A stretch of DNA of 64,000 nucleotides, taken from Sinimarinibacterium sp. NLF-5-8 (GTDB lineage Bacteria > Pseudomonadota > Gammaproteobacteria > Nevskiales > Nevskiaceae). Under the pieces are notes generated by a model. It was given only the letters and a program-made list of their open reading frames with translations. It had not been told where the DNA came from and searched no databases. A program made the position numbers and the translations under genes. The stretch lies in the NCBI RefSeq assembly GCF_010092425.1, contig NZ_CP048030.1, forward strand, positions 806,001-870,000, read 5' to 3'. Shown here one piece after another: positions 63,711 through 64,000 of this stretch (positions within the stretch are counted from its first letter, which is position 1; every line of letters begins with the position of its first letter).

Positions 63711-64000
63711 TCAGGCGCCGACGGTCTTGGCAACCTCGACATACTCTTCGAGCTGGTCGAAGTTCATGTAGCGGTAGATCTGGTCGGCATTTTCGGTAAC
63801 CACACCGGTTTCGGTCAGGTATTCCTCGCGCGTGGGCAGGCGTCCCAGTTTGGAGGCCACCGCAGCCAGCTCGGCGGAGCCGAGGAAGATGTTGGTGTTT
63901 TTACCCAAGCGGTTGGGGAAGTTGCGGGTGGAGGTAGAGATGCCGGTGGCGCCTTCACGCATTTGCGCCTGGTTGCCCATGCACAGCGAGCAGCCCGGCA
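63711..64000 (-). CDS. acnB: Aconitate hydratase B, C-terminal part (cut by window end)
   Basis: Only the last 96 codons are inside the window. On the minus strand they read PGCSLCMGNQAQMREGATGI, then FPNRLGKNTNIFLGSAELAAVASKLGRLPTREEYL and IYRYMNFDQLEEYVEVAKTVGA, which is the C-terminus of AcnB including two cluster-binding Cys. AcnB is the main TCA-cycle aconitase in proteobacteria. The start lies beyond 64000. Confidence 0.95.
   Translation of the reverse strand, partial: PGCSLCMGNQAQMREGATGISTSTRNFPNRLGKNTNIFLGSAELAAVASKLGRLPTREEYLTETGVVTENADQIYRYMNFDQLEEYVEVAKTVGA

Overview
The window reads as a chromosomal segment of a GC-rich gammaproteobacterium. Nearly all genes are full-length housekeeping genes. 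Several blocks have a gene order familiar from pseudomonads and their relatives: smpB/ssrA/rnfH/bamE/fur/recN/nadK, hrcA-grpE-dnaK-dnaJ, yciK-gph-ubiG-TRZ/ATZ hydrolase with divergent mtnA-gyrA, ftsK-lolA-rarA, bcp-gcvR-dapA, and panBCD. An acyl-CoA/enoyl-CoA/racemase cluster, a Baeyer-Villiger-type monooxygenase and a complete glyoxylate shunt suggest growth on fatty acids or hydrocarbons. A hydrocarbon-using lineage such as the Nevskiales is a guess, not a conclusion.

Layout. Positions 1-4490 look like accessory DNA lodged at the 3' end of the tmRNA gene: a Fic protein, two copies (one truncated) of a small excisionase-like HTH gene in a 150-bp direct repeat, a GlxA-type regulator divergent from a small monooxygenase, palindromes and decayed att-like segments. 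Positions 4490-8100 hold ssrA, smpB, a divergent Na+-symporter-like transporter, rnfH, bamE and fur. Positions 8160-15860 hold recN and nadK, then the heat-shock cluster with a clear sigma-32 promoter inside the end of hrcA. Positions 15950-21580 hold a GAF-GGDEF diguanylate cyclase, a ParA ATPase, a membrane protein, class I fumarase, dsbB and rraA. Positions 21870-27660 hold aceB and aceA convergent with acnA across a strong terminator.

Positions 27780-37580 hold the ubiG operon, mtnA and gyrA (Ile at the quinolone hotspot residue 83), then a lipoprotein aminopeptidase-like gene cleanly interrupted by an intact IS3-family element with a 4-bp target duplication. Positions 37590-45690 hold infA, both N-end-rule aminoacyltransferases, ftsK, lolA, rarA, crcB and ypfJ. 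Directly after ypfJ lies an orphan ADP-ribosyltransferase toxin domain without a start codon, overlapping a small possible immunity gene. Positions 46526-51730 hold an EF-hand-like secreted-protein candidate, a PIN-PhoH protein, bcp, gcvR, dapA, a small lipoprotein and tRNA-Ser(GGA).

Positions 51900-58500 hold the lipid-catabolism block and the monooxygenase. Positions 58594-63330 hold panB, panC, panD, a 2OG-Fe(II) oxygenase-like gene and pgi. The window ends with tRNA-Leu(UAA) and the 3' end of acnB.

The runs of alternating GC (GCGCGCGC) that are scattered through the core are not seen by eye in the first 4.5 kb, in the IS or in the toxin module, which agrees with those parts being acquired. 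The most interesting candidates are the orphan ADP-ribosyltransferase module, the layered island at ssrA, the disrupted aminopeptidase and the natural Ile83 in GyrA.
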